Numbered from the stretch's first letter, positions 23,661 through 36,717 are shown. The stretch is 64,000 bases of DNA from Agromyces atrinae (GCF_013407835.1 NZ_JACCBI010000001.1:186001-250000), one strand, 5' to 3'. Numbers and translations: made by a program. Notes: generated by a model from the letters alone, not told the origin.

Positions 23661-25570
23661 CCGCACGACTCGAACGACTCCTCGGCCGCACGCCGGGGCA
23701 ACGCCGCGGCCGCATCGCCGTGATCCTGGCTGCGGTCATCGCGGTGCCCCTCGGTGTCGCCGGCATCGTGTCGGGAGCGATCGGCGGTGACGGCAGCAGG
23801 CTCGAGGCCGTGCCGGCGATCGTCGTCAACAACGACACGATGGTGACCATGACGGGCGCCGACGGCGAAGAGACCCCCATCCTCGCTGGCCGCCAGCTCG
23901 TGACCGAGCTCACGTCGCCCGACGTCGAGGGCTTCCGCTGGACGATCTCGAACTCCGACGAGGCCGCTGCGGCCCTCCGCGACGGGGGAGCGTACGCCGT
24001 GCTCACGATCCCGTCCGACTTCTCGGCGTCGGTCACGTCGCTCTCGGGCGACGCCCCGACTCAGGCCGACCTCTCGATCGTCACAGACGATGCGCACGCC
24101 TACCTCGCGGGCTCCGTCGCCCAGTCGGTGGGCGACGCGATGTCGACGGCGTTCGGTCGTGAGATCACCGCCCAGTACCTGACGGGCTTCTACGAGAACC
24201 TCGCCGGGGTCGGCGGTTCGCTCTCGGATGCCGCCGATGGCGCCACACAGATCTCCTCGGGTGTCTCGTCGCTCGCGAGCGGACTCGGCGAGCTCTCCGC
24301 GGGAACGGCCGAAGCGGCATCCGGTGCCGCCGGTGCCGCGTCGGGTGCGCGCGACTTCGCGTCGGGCGTCACGACCTACACGCAGGGCGTCGATACGCTC
24401 GCGGGCGGCGTGGGCCAACTGCAGCAGCAGGCGGGCGGGCTCTCGGGGCTCACCGACGGGGTGTCGTCGTACGTCGGCAACGTCGCCGCGGCGAGTGCGG
24501 GGTACGCGCAGCTCTCACGAAGTCTGCAACCGCTCCTCGCCCTCGACCCGTCGGGTCAGGCTGCCGCCGGCGTCGCCGAGTTCGGCCAGGGCCTCTCTGC
24601 GCTCGCCGCGGGTGGCGACCAACTCGTCGCGGGAACCGCTGCGGGCGTCTCCGAGCTGCAGGGCGGCATCGGTCAGCTCGCGACCGGCGCCCAGCAGCTC
24701 TCCGCCGGGTCGGCCGCCGTGCGCGACGGCGGGAACGCGCTCGCCTCCGGCGTGTCGGAGCTCGCGAGCGGGCTCGACACGCTCGCCACGGGTACTTCCG
24801 CGTCGGCGACGGGCGCCCAGCAGCTCTCGGGCGGCGCGACCGAACTCGCCTCCGGATTGACGACGGGAGCCGAACAGGCTTCCGTGCTCGGCGACATCGA
24901 CGCGGAAGCGACGGCGGACGTCGTCGCAGAACCGGTCACGGTCAGCGCCGAGCGTGAGAACCCGATCGACTCGCTCGGCGGCGTCGTGGGAGTGCTCTTC
25001 CTGCCGGTGAGCCTCTGGATCGGCGCGCTCGCGATCTTCCTCGTCTTCCGACCGGTCACGGTGCCCGCACTGCAGAGCACCGCGAGCACCGCGCGCATCG
25101 TCGGTCGTGGCCTCCTCCGTGCCGGTCTCGTCGCGCTCGCCCAGGTCGTTGCCGTCGTGGCCCTCCTCCACACCGCGCTCGGCGTCTCGTGGACCCTGTT
25201 GCCGCAGACCCTCGCGTTCGCCGCCGTCATCGCCCTCGCCTTCACGGCGGTGCACTACGTGCTCACCGTCTGGCTCGGCCGAGCAGGCCTCATCGTCTCG
25301 CTCGTGCTGCTGACGCTGCAGATCATCGCCGCGGGAGGCCTCTACCCGGTCGAGATGTTGAGTGCGCCGGTGCAATTCGTGAGTCCGCTGCTGCCGCTCA
25401 CGTGGGCCGTCTCGGGCATGCAGGCGATCATCTCGGGTGCGGGGGGCGCCGCGGCGTCCGCAGCGCTCCTCGTCGTGTTGGCCCTCGTCGCCGCGCTCAT
25501 CGCGCTCGCCGTCGTCGGGAAGAAGCGCGGCGCGCGGAGCTTCGGGTTCGCCGCCGCCGTCCTCGGCTGA
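23657..25570 (+). CDS. YhgE/Pip family membrane protein
   Basis: A 637-residue protein: one N-terminal span, an extracellular domain of about 400 residues whose second half is a long series of GAxQLxxGxxxLxxG-type heptads (about residues 190-410), then five or six C-terminal spans of the ABC-2 permease type. This is the architecture of YhgE/Pip proteins (phage infection protein; related to EsaA of type VII secretion). It overlaps the MMPL stop by 4 nt, so the two are translationally coupled and may form one complex. The heptads suggest a long coiled-coil stalk outside the membrane. Confidence 0.85.
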   Translation: MTARLERLLGRTPGQRRGRIAVILAAVIAVPLGVAGIVSGAIGGDGSRLEAVPAIVVNNDTMVTMTGADGEETPILAGRQLVTELTSPDVEGFRWTISNSDEAAAALRDGGAYAVLTIPSDFSASVTSLSGDAPTQADLSIVTDDAHAYLAGSVAQSVGDAMSTAFGREITAQYLTGFYENLAGVGGSLSDAADGATQISSGVSSLASGLGELSAGTAEAASGAAGAASGARDFASGVTTYTQGVDTLAGGVGQLQQQAGGLSGLTDGVSSYVGNVAAASAGYAQLSRSLQPLLALDPSGQAAAGVAEFGQGLSALAAGGDQLVAGTAAGVSELQGGIGQLATGAQQLSAGSAAVRDGGNALASGVSELASGLDTLATGTSASATGAQQLSGGATELASGLTTGAEQASVLGDIDAEATADVVAEPVTVSAERENPIDSLGGVVGVLFLPVSLWIGALAIFLVFRPVTVPALQSTASTARIVGRGLLRAGLVALAQVVAVVALLHTALGVSWTLLPQTLAFAAVIALAFTAVHYVLTVWLGRAGLIVSLVLLTLQIIAAGGLYPVEMLSAPVQFVSPLLPLTWAVSGMQAIISGAGGAAASAALLVVLALVAALIALAVVGKKRGARSFGFAAAVLG

Positions 25571-25598
25571 CGCGACCGGATGGGCGTCGGATCGCGTG

Positions 25599-26543
25599 CT
25601 ACGCGCGGTTCGACGCCCGCCGGCGGTTCGCGATGCGAGCGAGCGTCGCGGGCTTCACCTTGCCGAAGTGCTTCTGCAGGCCGTCGCGGAGGCCCAGCTG
25701 GGCAGCGCGCACCTGCTGACCGCGCCCGGGGGCGAGGATGATCGCCGCGACGATCATCGAGCCGAGCTTCGACCATCGCTTCGCGTGCCAGGCGACGTTG
25801 CCGCGACCGTGCGCCTGCACGAGATAGATGCTGTTGCGCACCATGTAGTACGTGCGGAACGGCGAGTGGTAGATCACGTGCCGCGGCCGACCACCGAGCA
25901 CGAGCGCCCGGCCGAAGAACGTGATCGGCACGAGGTCGCCGAGCGCGTGCCCCATCGCCGTGCCTTCGATGATGACGACCTCGTAGCCCGCGCTCCGGGC
26001 GCGCAGCGTGAAGTCGCTGTCGACGGCGTCGATGAAGAGCGCTTCGGCGAACCCGCCGACCGTCTCGATCACGTCGACGGGGATGACGGCGCCCGACTGG
26101 ATCGGATCGAACGCGATCTCCTCGCCGTTCGCGCCGCGGCCGCGGAGGATGGGCGCGCCTCCCACGATCGCCGGTACGGCGAACGCGACTCGTGCGCCGC
26201 TCGCGCGAGCGGCCTCGATGGTGCCGAGGGCTGCATCGACGTAGTCGGGGTCGAGCGCCGAGTCCTGATCGAGCGTGAGGATCGACGCGGCTCCACCGGC
26301 GATGGCACGGCGGATGCCGACGTTGAGCGCCCGGGCGATGCCGCCGTTGTGGTCGAGCTCGACGAGGTCGATTCCGTCGCTCGACGCGAGCGGTGACTCC
26401 GAGAGCGAGTGCGTGCCGTCGTCGACGAGGACGATGCGCTCGACCTGTGCCGCGATCTCGACGAGGCGGTCGGCGAGGTCGTCGGGGGCGTTGAAGACGG
26501 GGATGACCGCGACGACCGGGCGGAGAGGCGGGGCGGAAGACAT
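25599..26543 (-). CDS. Family 2 glycosyltransferase (rhamnosyltransferase-like)
   Basis: A GT-A glycosyltransferase of about 314 residues. The nucleotide-sugar site shows VVAVIPVFNAPDDL, IVLVDDGTHS and LTLDQDSALDPDYV (DxD-like DQD). A second acidic motif, FIDAVDSDFTLRARSAG, matches the EDFDL region of rhamnosyltransferase-type GT2 enzymes. It likely adds a sugar to a cell-wall or surface polysaccharide, and no gene cluster around it narrows this further. ATG 26543 is chosen; a GTG 24 nt upstream is possible. TAGGCT lies 13 nt before the chosen start. Confidence 0.85.
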   Translation of the reverse strand: MSSAPPLRPVVAVIPVFNAPDDLADRLVEIAAQVERIVLVDDGTHSLSESPLASSDGIDLVELDHNGGIARALNVGIRRAIAGGAASILTLDQDSALDPDYVDAALGTIEAARASGARVAFAVPAIVGGAPILRGRGANGEEIAFDPIQSGAVIPVDVIETVGGFAEALFIDAVDSDFTLRARSAGYEVVIIEGTAMGHALGDLVPITFFGRALVLGGRPRHVIYHSPFRTYYMVRNSIYLVQAHGRGNVAWHAKRWSKLGSMIVAAIILAPGRGQQVRAAQLGLRDGLQKHFGKVKPATLARIANRRRASNRA

Positions 26544-26654
26544 GGCTCCGAGCCTAGATGAGTGCACGGGAGCACCCAGCGGACCCGACCCGCTGCTGTT
26601 AAGCTGAAGGCGAGTCGGCCCGCTTCGATCGGCCCGGCGGAAGGATCGCCCTCC

Positions 26655-28880
26655 ATGACCGAGTCACCCGTGACGGCGCCCTCTGCGCCCATCGACGCCG
26701 TCTACTCCATGATCGTCGTCTCGAACCGTCTGCCCGTCGACTACGTCGAGGGCCCCGACGGCGAGACACTGTGGCGCACCTCGCCCGGTGGTCTCGTGAC
26801 GGCGCTCGAGCCCGTCATGAAGCAGTCCGACGGCGCATGGATCGGCTGGGCGGGCGTCGCCGACCGAGAGTTCGACCCCTTCGAGAATGACGGCATCTCG
26901 ATCGTCCCCGTGCCGCTGTCGGCCGCCGAACTCGAGGACTACTACGAGGGCTTCTCGAACGACACCCTCTGGCCGCTCTACCACGACGTCATCGCGCCCC
27001 CCACCTACCACCGCGAGTGGTGGGATGCCTATGTGCGCGTCAACCGCCGCTTCGCCGAGGCTGCGGCACGAGCGGCCGACGTCGGCGCCGTCGTCTGGGT
27101 GCAGGACTACCAGCTGCAGCTCGTCCCGCAGATGCTCCGCGAGGTGCGGCCCGACCTCGTCATCGGATTCTTCAACCACATTCCCTTCCCGGCATACGGC
27201 ATCTACTCGCAGCTGCCCTGGCGACGCCAGGTGCTCGCGGGTCTGCTCGGCGCCGACGTCATCGGCTTCCAGCGCGCCGCCGATGCGGGCAACTTCTCCC
27301 GCGCCGTGCGCCGGCTCTTCGGGTACGCGACGCGAGGCACGATCATCGAGGTGCCCGACGCCGACGGCGAGGTACGGCGCGTCGTCGCGCGGCACTTCCC
27401 CATCTCGATCGACACCGAGAGCTTCGAGGAGCTCGCGGCCCGACCCGAGGTGCAAGCGCGGGCGAAGGAGATCCGCGAGGGTCTCGGCAATCCGAAGACG
27501 ATCATGCTCGGCGTCGACCGGCTCGACTACACGAAGGGCATCCGCCACCGCATCAAGGCCTTCGGCGAACTCATCCGCGACGGTCGCCTGAGCGTGGAGG
27601 ACGCCGTCCTCGTCCAGGTCGCTAGCCCGTCGCGAGAACGCGTCGAGACGTACCGCCAGCTGCGCGACGAGATCGAGCTGCAGGTGGGACGCCTGAACGG
27701 CGACTACTCGACGCTCAGCCACCAGGCCGTGTCGTACCTGCACCACGGCTACCCCCGTGAAGAGATGGCCGCTCTCTACCTCGCCGCCGACGTCATGCTC
27801 GTCACCGCGCTCCGCGACGGCATGAACCTCGTGGCGAAGGAATTCGTCGCGTGCACGGGCGACAACGACGGCGTCCTCGTGCTCAGCGAGTTCGCCGGCG
27901 CCGCCGACGAGCTCAAGCAGGCGATCCTCGTCAACCCCCACGACATCGAGGGGCTGAAGGATGCCATCATCGAGGCCGCATCGATGCCGAAGCGCGAGCG
28001 TGCTCGGCGTATGCGAGCCCTCCGCCGACGTGTCCGTGAGTACGACGTCGCCCGCTGGTCGGCGTCGTTCCTCGACACCCTGACAGGAAGTGCAAGTGTC
28101 GTGCCCGGAGTTCCCGATTCCCTCGATTCCGCCCTCTCGCGACTCGCCGACACCGATCGGCTCCTCGTCGCGCTCGACTTCGACGGCACGATCGCACCGC
28201 ACGTCGACCGGCCCGAAGAGGCTCGCGCGCTCGATGGGGCCCGCGCCGGCATCCTCTCGCTCCTCGCCCTGCCCGACACCCGCATCGCCTTCGTGTCGGG
28301 ACGAGCGCTCGAGAGCCTCGCCGAGGTCTCCGAGGCTCCCGATGGCGTGCTGCTGACCGGCTCGCACGGCATCGAGCTCCGACTCGGGGCGAGCGAGGTC
28401 GAACTCGACCTGCTCTCGCACGAACTCGACAACCTCGGGGAACTCTCGCGCATGCTCGGCGCGCTCACCGACGGCGTCGACGGCGCCTGGCTCGAGCGGA
28501 AGCCCGCGGGCCTCGCTCTGCACACCCGGCTCATGCCGCCGGCCGCCGGTGCCGCGCTCCAGACGAAGGTGCGCACCGATGTCGAGGCCGCGCTGCCCGA
28601 TCTGACCGTCCGCGGCGGCAAGAACGTCGTCGAGTTCGCCGTGCGCGCGGGCAACAAGGGCGACGCGCTCTTGCGCCTCAAGCAGCACACCGGTGCGACC
28701 GCGGTCTTCTACGCGGGCGACGACGAGACCGACGAAGACGCCTTCGCCGTGCTCGGCGACGGCGACGTCGGAGTCAAGATCGGCCGGGGCAAGACGCTCG
28801 CCGGTCACCGTGTCCGCGGCCCCGAAGAGATCGTCGAGGTGCTCGAGCGTCTCTCGGCCAAGCGCTCCGGCCGCCCCTGA
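26655..28880 (+). CDS. otsA: Bifunctional trehalose-6-phosphate synthase/phosphatase (OtsA-OtsB fusion)
   Basis: One uninterrupted 741-residue frame encodes both steps of the OtsAB pathway. Residues about 15-480 are a GT20 trehalose-6-phosphate synthase using UDP- or GDP-glucose (VVSNRLPV, NHIPFPAYGIYSQLPWR, GVDRLDYTKGI, RDGMNLVAKEFVA). After a short linker, residues about 495-741 are a HAD-type trehalose-6-phosphatase with nucleophile motif LDFDGTIAP near 508 and GDDETDEDAF. Start ATG 26655 has GGAAGGA 8 nt upstream. Separate otsA and otsB genes are the rule in enteric bacteria; fusion guarantees equal amounts and allows intermediate channelling. The product protects against osmotic and drying stress. 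Confidence 0.95.
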   Translation: MTESPVTAPSAPIDAVYSMIVVSNRLPVDYVEGPDGETLWRTSPGGLVTALEPVMKQSDGAWIGWAGVADREFDPFENDGISIVPVPLSAAELEDYYEGFSNDTLWPLYHDVIAPPTYHREWWDAYVRVNRRFAEAAARAADVGAVVWVQDYQLQLVPQMLREVRPDLVIGFFNHIPFPAYGIYSQLPWRRQVLAGLLGADVIGFQRAADAGNFSRAVRRLFGYATRGTIIEVPDADGEVRRVVARHFPISIDTESFEELAARPEVQARAKEIREGLGNPKTIMLGVDRLDYTKGIRHRIKAFGELIRDGRLSVEDAVLVQVASPSRERVETYRQLRDEIELQVGRLNGDYSTLSHQAVSYLHHGYPREEMAALYLAADVMLVTALRDGMNLVAKEFVACTGDNDGVLVLSEFAGAADELKQAILVNPHDIEGLKDAIIEAASMPKRERARRMRALRRRVREYDVARWSASFLDTLTGSASVVPGVPDSLDSALSRLADTDRLLVALDFDGTIAPHVDRPEEARALDGARAGILSLLALPDTRIAFVSGRALESLAEVSEAPDGVLLTGSHGIELRLGASEVELDLLSHELDNLGELSRMLGALTDGVDGAWLERKPAGLALHTRLMPPAAGAALQTKVRTDVEAALPDLTVRGGKNVVEFAVRAGNKGDALLRLKQHTGATAVFYAGDDETDEDAFAVLGDGDVGVKIGRGKTLAGHRVRGPEEIVEVLERLSAKRSGRP

Positions 28881-28909
28881 GCGCGGCGGGGGAGACCCTC
28901 CGATCGCAA

Positions 28910-28915
28910 TAGACT
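28910..28915 (+). promoter_or_regulatory. -10 hexamer TAGACT of a leaderless-type start
   Basis: TAGACT begins 12 nt before ATG 28922 of ilvD, with no ribosome-binding site in between. Confidence 0.65.
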
Positions 28916-28921
28916 CGTGGC

Positions 28922-30616
28922 ATGTCGGAGATTGATATCAAGCCACGCAGTCGGGTCGTCACGGATGGCATCGAAGCCACGACGAGCCGAGGCATGCTGC
29001 GTGCTGTCGGAATGGGCGACGAAGACTGGGAGAAGCCCCAGATCGGCATCGCCAGCTCGTGGAACGAGATCACGCCCTGCAACCTGAGCCTCGATCGGCT
29101 CGCGCAGGGAGCGAAGGAAGGCGTGCACTCGGGCGGCGGCTACCCGCTCCAGTTCGGCACCGTCTCCGTCTCGGACGGAATCTCGATGGGCCACGAGGGA
29201 ATGCACTTCTCGCTCGTCTCGCGCGAGGTCATCGCCGACTCGGTCGAGGTCGTCATGAGCGCCGAGCGCCTCGACGGTTCCGTGCTGCTCGCGGGCTGTG
29301 ACAAGTCGCTGCCCGGCATGCTCATGGCCGCCGCGCGCCTCGACCTCGCGAGCGTCTTCCTCTACGCCGGTTCGATCGCACCCGGTTGGGTCAAGCTCTC
29401 CGACGGAACCGAGAAGGACGTCACGATCATCGACGCCTTCGAGGCCGTCGGTGCGTGCAAGGCCGGAACGATGTCGGAGGAAGACCTCAAGCGCATCGAG
29501 TGCGCCATCGCTCCGGGCGAGGGCGCCTGCGGCGGCATGTACACCGCCAACACGATGGCATCGGTCGCCGAGGCCCTCGGCATGAGCCTCCCCGGATCGG
29601 CGTCGCCGCCCTCGGCCGACCGTCGCCGCGACTACTTCGCGCACCGCTCGGGCGAGGCCGTCGTCAACCTCCTCCGTCTCGGCATCACGGCGCGCGACAT
29701 CCTGACGAAGAAGGCGTTCGAGAACGCCATCACCGTCGCGATGGCGCTCGGTGGCTCGACGAACGTCGTGCTGCACCTGCTCGCGATCGCTCGCGAGGCC
29801 GACGTCGATCTCACGCTCGACGACTTCAACCGCATCGGCGACAAGGTCCCGCACATCGGCGACCTCAAGCCCTTCGGACAGTTCGTCATGAACGACGTCG
29901 ACCGCCACGGCGGCATCCCCGTCATCATGAAGGCCCTCCTCGACGCGGGCCTCCTGCACGGCGATGCGCTCACCGTCACGGGCAAGACCGTCGCCGAGAA
30001 CCTCGAGGCGCTGAACCCTGACCCCATCGACGGCACCGTCATCCGCACGCTCGACAACCCCATCCACAAGACCGGTGGCCTGACGATCCTGCACGGCTCG
30101 CTCGCCCCCGAGGGCGCCGTCGTCAAGACCGCCGGATTCGACGTCGCCGTCTTCGAGGGTCCCGCCCGGGTCTTCGAGCGCGAACGCGCAGCGATGGACG
30201 CGCTCACCGAGGGCAAGATCACTCACGGCGACGTCGTGATCATCCGCTACGAGGGCCCGAAGGGCGGCCCGGGAATGCGCGAGATGCTCGCCATCACGGC
30301 CGCCATCAAGGGCGCCGGGCTCGGCAAGGATGTACTACTATTGACGGACGGTCGATTCTCAGGCGGCACAACCGGACTGTGCATCGGCCACATAGCTCCT
30401 GAAGCCGTCGACGCTGGTCCGATTGCTTTCGTGCGCGATGGTGATCTCATACGGGTCGATATCGCAGCTCGCTCGATCGACCTACTTGTCGATGAAGCTG
30501 AGCTGGCCGCCCGCCGTGAAGGCTGGGCCCCGCTTCCCCCGCGCTATACCCGTGGCGTCCTCGCGAAGTACTCGAAGCTCGTTCGCTCTGCCGCAGAAGG
30601 CGCAACGACGGGCTGA
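28922..30616 (+). CDS. ilvD: Dihydroxy-acid dehydratase
   Basis: IlvD (564 residues) removes water from 2,3-dihydroxy-3-methylvalerate and -isovalerate in isoleucine and valine synthesis, using an Fe-S cluster and Mg2+. Motifs include [20 protein letters not shown] (cluster Cys) and the C-terminal [16 protein letters not shown]. The final 90 or so codons (from about 30330) use codons rare elsewhere here, such as CTA, ATA, TTG and TCA, while the protein motif stays intact. It heads the run ilvD-ilvB-ilvN-ilvC. The start is leaderless-type. Confidence 0.96.
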   Translation: MSEIDIKPRSRVVTDGIEATTSRGMLRAVGMGDEDWEKPQIGIASSWNEITPCNLSLDRLAQGAKEGVHSGGGYPLQFGTVSVSDGISMGHEGMHFSLVSREVIADSVEVVMSAERLDGSVLLAGCDKSLPGMLMAAARLDLASVFLYAGSIAPGWVKLSDGTEKDVTIIDAFEAVGACKAGTMSEEDLKRIECAIAPGEGACGGMYTANTMASVAEALGMSLPGSASPPSADRRRDYFAHRSGEAVVNLLRLGITARDILTKKAFENAITVAMALGGSTNVVLHLLAIAREADVDLTLDDFNRIGDKVPHIGDLKPFGQFVMNDVDRHGGIPVIMKALLDAGLLHGDALTVTGKTVAENLEALNPDPIDGTVIRTLDNPIHKTGGLTILHGSLAPEGAVVKTAGFDVAVFEGPARVFERERAAMDALTEGKITHGDVVIIRYEGPKGGPGMREMLAITAAIKGAGLGKDVLLLTDGRFSGGTTGLCIGHIAPEAVDAGPIAFVRDGDLIRVDIAARSIDLLVDEAELAARREGWAPLPPRYTRGVLAKYSKLVRSAAEGATTG

Positions 30617-30675
30617 GTCCGCGCTCCATCATCCGTACTCCAGCCGTGAGCTGACACAACCGTGAAGAGGAATCA

Positions 30676-34076
<3,401 letters not shown>

Positions 34077-34093
34077 TCATCAGCACGTCGAAG

Positions 34094-34120
34094 CGGGTCG
34101 GGGTTCTCCCCGGCCCGTTT
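34094..34120 (+). terminator. Rho-independent-type terminator of the ilv run
   Basis: A 10-bp stem CGGGTCGGGG (34094-34103) / CCCCGGCCCG (34108-34117) with loop TTCT is followed by TTT, 17 nt after the ilvC stop. Confidence 0.8.
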
Positions 34121-34137
34121 CGTCGTCCCGGCGTCGG

Positions 34138-34143
34138 TAGGGT
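34138..34143 (+). promoter_or_regulatory. -10 hexamer TAGGGT of a leaderless-type start
   Basis: TAGGGT begins 12 nt before ATG 34150, directly after the ilvC terminator. Confidence 0.55.
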
Positions 34144-34149
34144 GAGAGC

Positions 34150-34623
34150 ATGACGCGCGATCGCGATGACGATGCCCTGAGCTGGGAGGGCGACGACGAC
34201 CCGACGCTCGCTCCCGGGTGGAAGACCGTCGGCACGTCCGTTCCGGCGCCGCCGACGGCTGCCGAGGCGGCCGGTACGGGTACCGAGACGGATGACGCGC
34301 GCGAGCCGCACTCCGACGAGGCCGTCGACGCCTCGCAGCCGAGCTCGGCGACGCTCATCCTCTTCGGCGTCTTCGGCGGCGTGTACCTGCTGTACACGAT
34401 CGGCTGGATCTTCTCGGCTCTCCGGGTGCCGAACCCGGGCGTCGACGCCGTCGCGCAGTTCATGTTCACGCTCGGCCTCTGGTTCGCGGTGCTCGCGCCG
34501 GCCGCGTGGTTCGCGACGACGCTCCTCGCGACCGAGTCGGGTGCGCGCCGTCGCATCGTGTGGCTCGTCATCGGGGCCGTCGTGCTCGTGCCCGTGCCCT
34601 TCGTCGCCGGGATCACCTCGTGA
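34150..34623 (+). CDS. Hypothetical membrane protein
   Basis: A 157-residue protein with a disordered acidic N-terminal third (about 65 residues rich in Asp, Thr, Ala and Pro) followed by three hydrophobic segments (TLILFGVFGGVYLLYTIGW, FMFTLGLWFAVLAPAAWFA, IVWLVIGAVVLVPVPFVAG). No family is recognised. It overlaps the next small membrane protein by 4 nt (GTGA), so the two probably work together. They sit between ilvC and serA but show nothing that ties them to amino acid synthesis. Confidence 0.75.
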   Translation: MTRDRDDDALSWEGDDDPTLAPGWKTVGTSVPAPPTAAEAAGTGTETDDAREPHSDEAVDASQPSSATLILFGVFGGVYLLYTIGWIFSALRVPNPGVDAVAQFMFTLGLWFAVLAPAAWFATTLLATESGARRRIVWLVIGAVVLVPVPFVAGITS

Positions 34624-34985
34624 CCGGCGAGGTCGCGACGCCGGGCGCCGAGCCCCGCTCGCGCGGCGTGCGTTTCGGGTTCGACGTGGCCCTCGCCGTC
34701 TTCTTTGGTCTCTTCTACGCCTACGACGCGTGGGAGGCGGTCGGTAACCTCGTCGGTCTGACGCAGTACGCCGCGGCCCTCGATTCGACGCTCTCGTCGA
34801 CGGGCTGGGTCGTGCTGATCGCGGCGATCCTCCTTCCGATCGGCTTGTTCGCGCTCGCCTTCGTCATCGGACGACGTCGGCCGCTCGCCGTGCGCATCGC
34901 GCTCTACGTGACGGGCCTCGCCGTCTCGGCGGTGCTGTACCTCGACGTCGTCATGCTCTTCGGACCGGGCGCGCTCATCGCCTGA
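34620..34985 (+). CDS. Hypothetical membrane protein
   Basis: A 121-residue protein starting at GTG 34620 inside the upstream stop. It has three or four hydrophobic segments (VALAVFFGLFYAYDAW, VVLIAAILLPIGLFALAFVIG, RIALYVTGLAVSAVLYLDVVMLF) joined by short loops. No motif is recognised. Translational coupling to the preceding membrane protein suggests a two-component membrane unit of unknown role. Confidence 0.72.
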   Translation: MTGEVATPGAEPRSRGVRFGFDVALAVFFGLFYAYDAWEAVGNLVGLTQYAAALDSTLSSTGWVVLIAAILLPIGLFALAFVIGRRRPLAVRIALYVTGLAVSAVLYLDVVMLFGPGALIA

Positions 34986-35109
34986 TGTCACACGTCGGGG
35001 GAGCGTCTCCGACTCCAGTAGAGTGTCTGCGGTATCGGTGTACACGACGGCGTGCACGCCCTCTGTCCGCGTGCCTCGTCGCACGTCGAAGTTGAAGAAG
35101 GACCCGTTC

Positions 35110-36699
35110 GTGACTAAGCCGGTCGTGCTGATCGCCGAAGAACTCTCTCCCGCCACCGTCGATGCGCTCGGCCCCGACTTCGAGATCCGCTCGGTCGACG
35201 GCACCGATCGCCCCGCGCTCCTCGCCGCTCTCGCCGACGCCAACGCGATCCTCGTGCGCTCGGCGACGAAGGTCGACGCCGAGGCGATCGCCGCGGCCCC
35301 GAAGCTCCAGGTCGTCGCGCGTGCGGGCGTCGGGCTCGACAACGTCGACATCAAAGCGGCGACGACCGCCGGTGTCATGGTCGTGAACGCACCGACGTCG
35401 AACATCATCTCGGCCGCCGAGCTCACGGTCGGTCACATCCTGAGCCTCGCGCGTCACATCCCCGCCGCTCACGCGGCCCTCGCTCAGGGTCAGTGGAAGC
35501 GCTCCGCCTACACGGGCACCGAGCTCTACGAGAAGACGATCGGCATCATCGGCCTCGGCCGCATCGGCGCGCTCATCGCCGCCCGACTGCAGGCCTTCGG
35601 CACCGAGGTCATCGCGTACGACCCCTACATCACCGCGGCGCGCGCCCAGCAGCTCGGCGTGCAGACGGTCTCGCTCGACGAACTGCTCGAGCGCAGCGAC
35701 TTCATCACGATCCACATGCCGAAGACGCCCGAGACGACGGGCATGATCGGCCGCGAGCAGTTCGACCTGATGAAGCCGAGTGCGTACATCGTCAACGTCG
35801 CACGTGGCGGTCTCATCGACGAAGAGGCGCTGCACGACGCCCTCGTCTCGGGCCGTATCGCGGGCGCCGGTCTCGACGTCTTCGTGAGCGAGCCCCCGAA
35901 GGAGTCGCCGCTCCTCGGCCTCCCCAACATCATCGTCACGCCGCACCTCGGTGCGTCGACCGACGAGGCGCAGGAGAAGGCCGGTGTCTCCGTCGCGAAG
36001 TCGGTGCGCCTCGCCCTCGCCGGTGAGCTCGTTCCCGACGCGGTGAATGTCGCGGGCGGCGTCATCGACCCGTACGTCCGTCCCGGCATCCCCCTCGTCG
36101 AGAAGCTCGGTCAGCTGTTCGCCGGCCTCGCGCACGGCCCGCTCACGAGCCTCGACGTCGAGGTGCGCGGCGAGCTCGTCGACTACGATGTGAGCGTGCT
36201 GAAGCTCGCCGCACTCAAGGGCGTCTTCTCGAACGTCGTGAGCGAGACCGTGTCGTACGTCAACGCGCCGCTCCTCGCCGAGCAGCGCGGTGTCGCCGTG
36301 CGTCTCATCACCGACTCCGACTCGCCCGAGTACCGCAACGTCATCACGCTCCGCGGTGCTCTCGCCGACGGCGAGCAGATCTCGGTGTCGGGCACGCTGA
36401 CGGGCACCAAGCAGATCGAGAAGATCGTCGCGATCAACGGCTACGACGTCGAGGTGCCGTTCGCGAAGAGCCACATCATCATGCAGTACACCGACCGCCC
36501 GGGCATCGTCGCGGTCTACGGTCGCGAGTTCGGCGAGGCCGGCATCAACATCGCCGGCATGCAGATCGCGCGTCGTGAGGCCGGCGGCCCCGCTCTCAGC
36601 GTGCTCACCGTCGACTCGGTGGTCCCCGCCGAGGTGCTCGAGCGCGTGAGCGCCGCGATCGAGGCGCACACCCTCGTCGAGGTCGACATCACCGAGTAG
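35110..36699 (+). CDS. serA: D-3-phosphoglycerate dehydrogenase
   Basis: SerA (529 residues) oxidises 3-phosphoglycerate with NAD+ as the first step of serine synthesis. It has the Rossmann motif GIIGLGRIGALIAARL, the active-site Arg, Glu and His in NVARGGLIDEEAL and TPHLGAST, then the intervening ASB domain and a C-terminal ACT domain (IIMQYTDRPGIVAVYG), the long form typical of actinobacteria. GTG 35110 is chosen, with AGAAGGA 6 nt upstream; the open frame extends to 35023 but with an unrelated leader. The ACT domain predicts serine feedback inhibition. Confidence 0.96.
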   Translation: MTKPVVLIAEELSPATVDALGPDFEIRSVDGTDRPALLAALADANAILVRSATKVDAEAIAAAPKLQVVARAGVGLDNVDIKAATTAGVMVVNAPTSNIISAAELTVGHILSLARHIPAAHAALAQGQWKRSAYTGTELYEKTIGIIGLGRIGALIAARLQAFGTEVIAYDPYITAARAQQLGVQTVSLDELLERSDFITIHMPKTPETTGMIGREQFDLMKPSAYIVNVARGGLIDEEALHDALVSGRIAGAGLDVFVSEPPKESPLLGLPNIIVTPHLGASTDEAQEKAGVSVAKSVRLALAGELVPDAVNVAGGVIDPYVRPGIPLVEKLGQLFAGLAHGPLTSLDVEVRGELVDYDVSVLKLAALKGVFSNVVSETVSYVNAPLLAEQRGVAVRLITDSDSPEYRNVITLRGALADGEQISVSGTLTGTKQIEKIVAINGYDVEVPFAKSHIIMQYTDRPGIVAVYGREFGEAGINIAGMQIARREAGGPALSVLTVDSVVPAEVLERVSAAIEAHTLVEVDITE

Positions 36700-36717
36700 T
36701 CGGTCACCGAGCAGTCA

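Noticed and set aside
20757..23666. A 969-codon open frame on the minus strand opposite the MMPL gene
   Set aside because: It is an Arg/Glu/Asp-rich, low-complexity shadow produced by the strong G/C third-position bias of the real gene. It has no domain, signal peptide or promoter.
30617..30675. Leader peptide or attenuator upstream of ilvB
   Set aside because: No run of Ile, Val or Leu codons and no convincing hairpin; the short GTG frame overlapping the ilvB start has only five codons.
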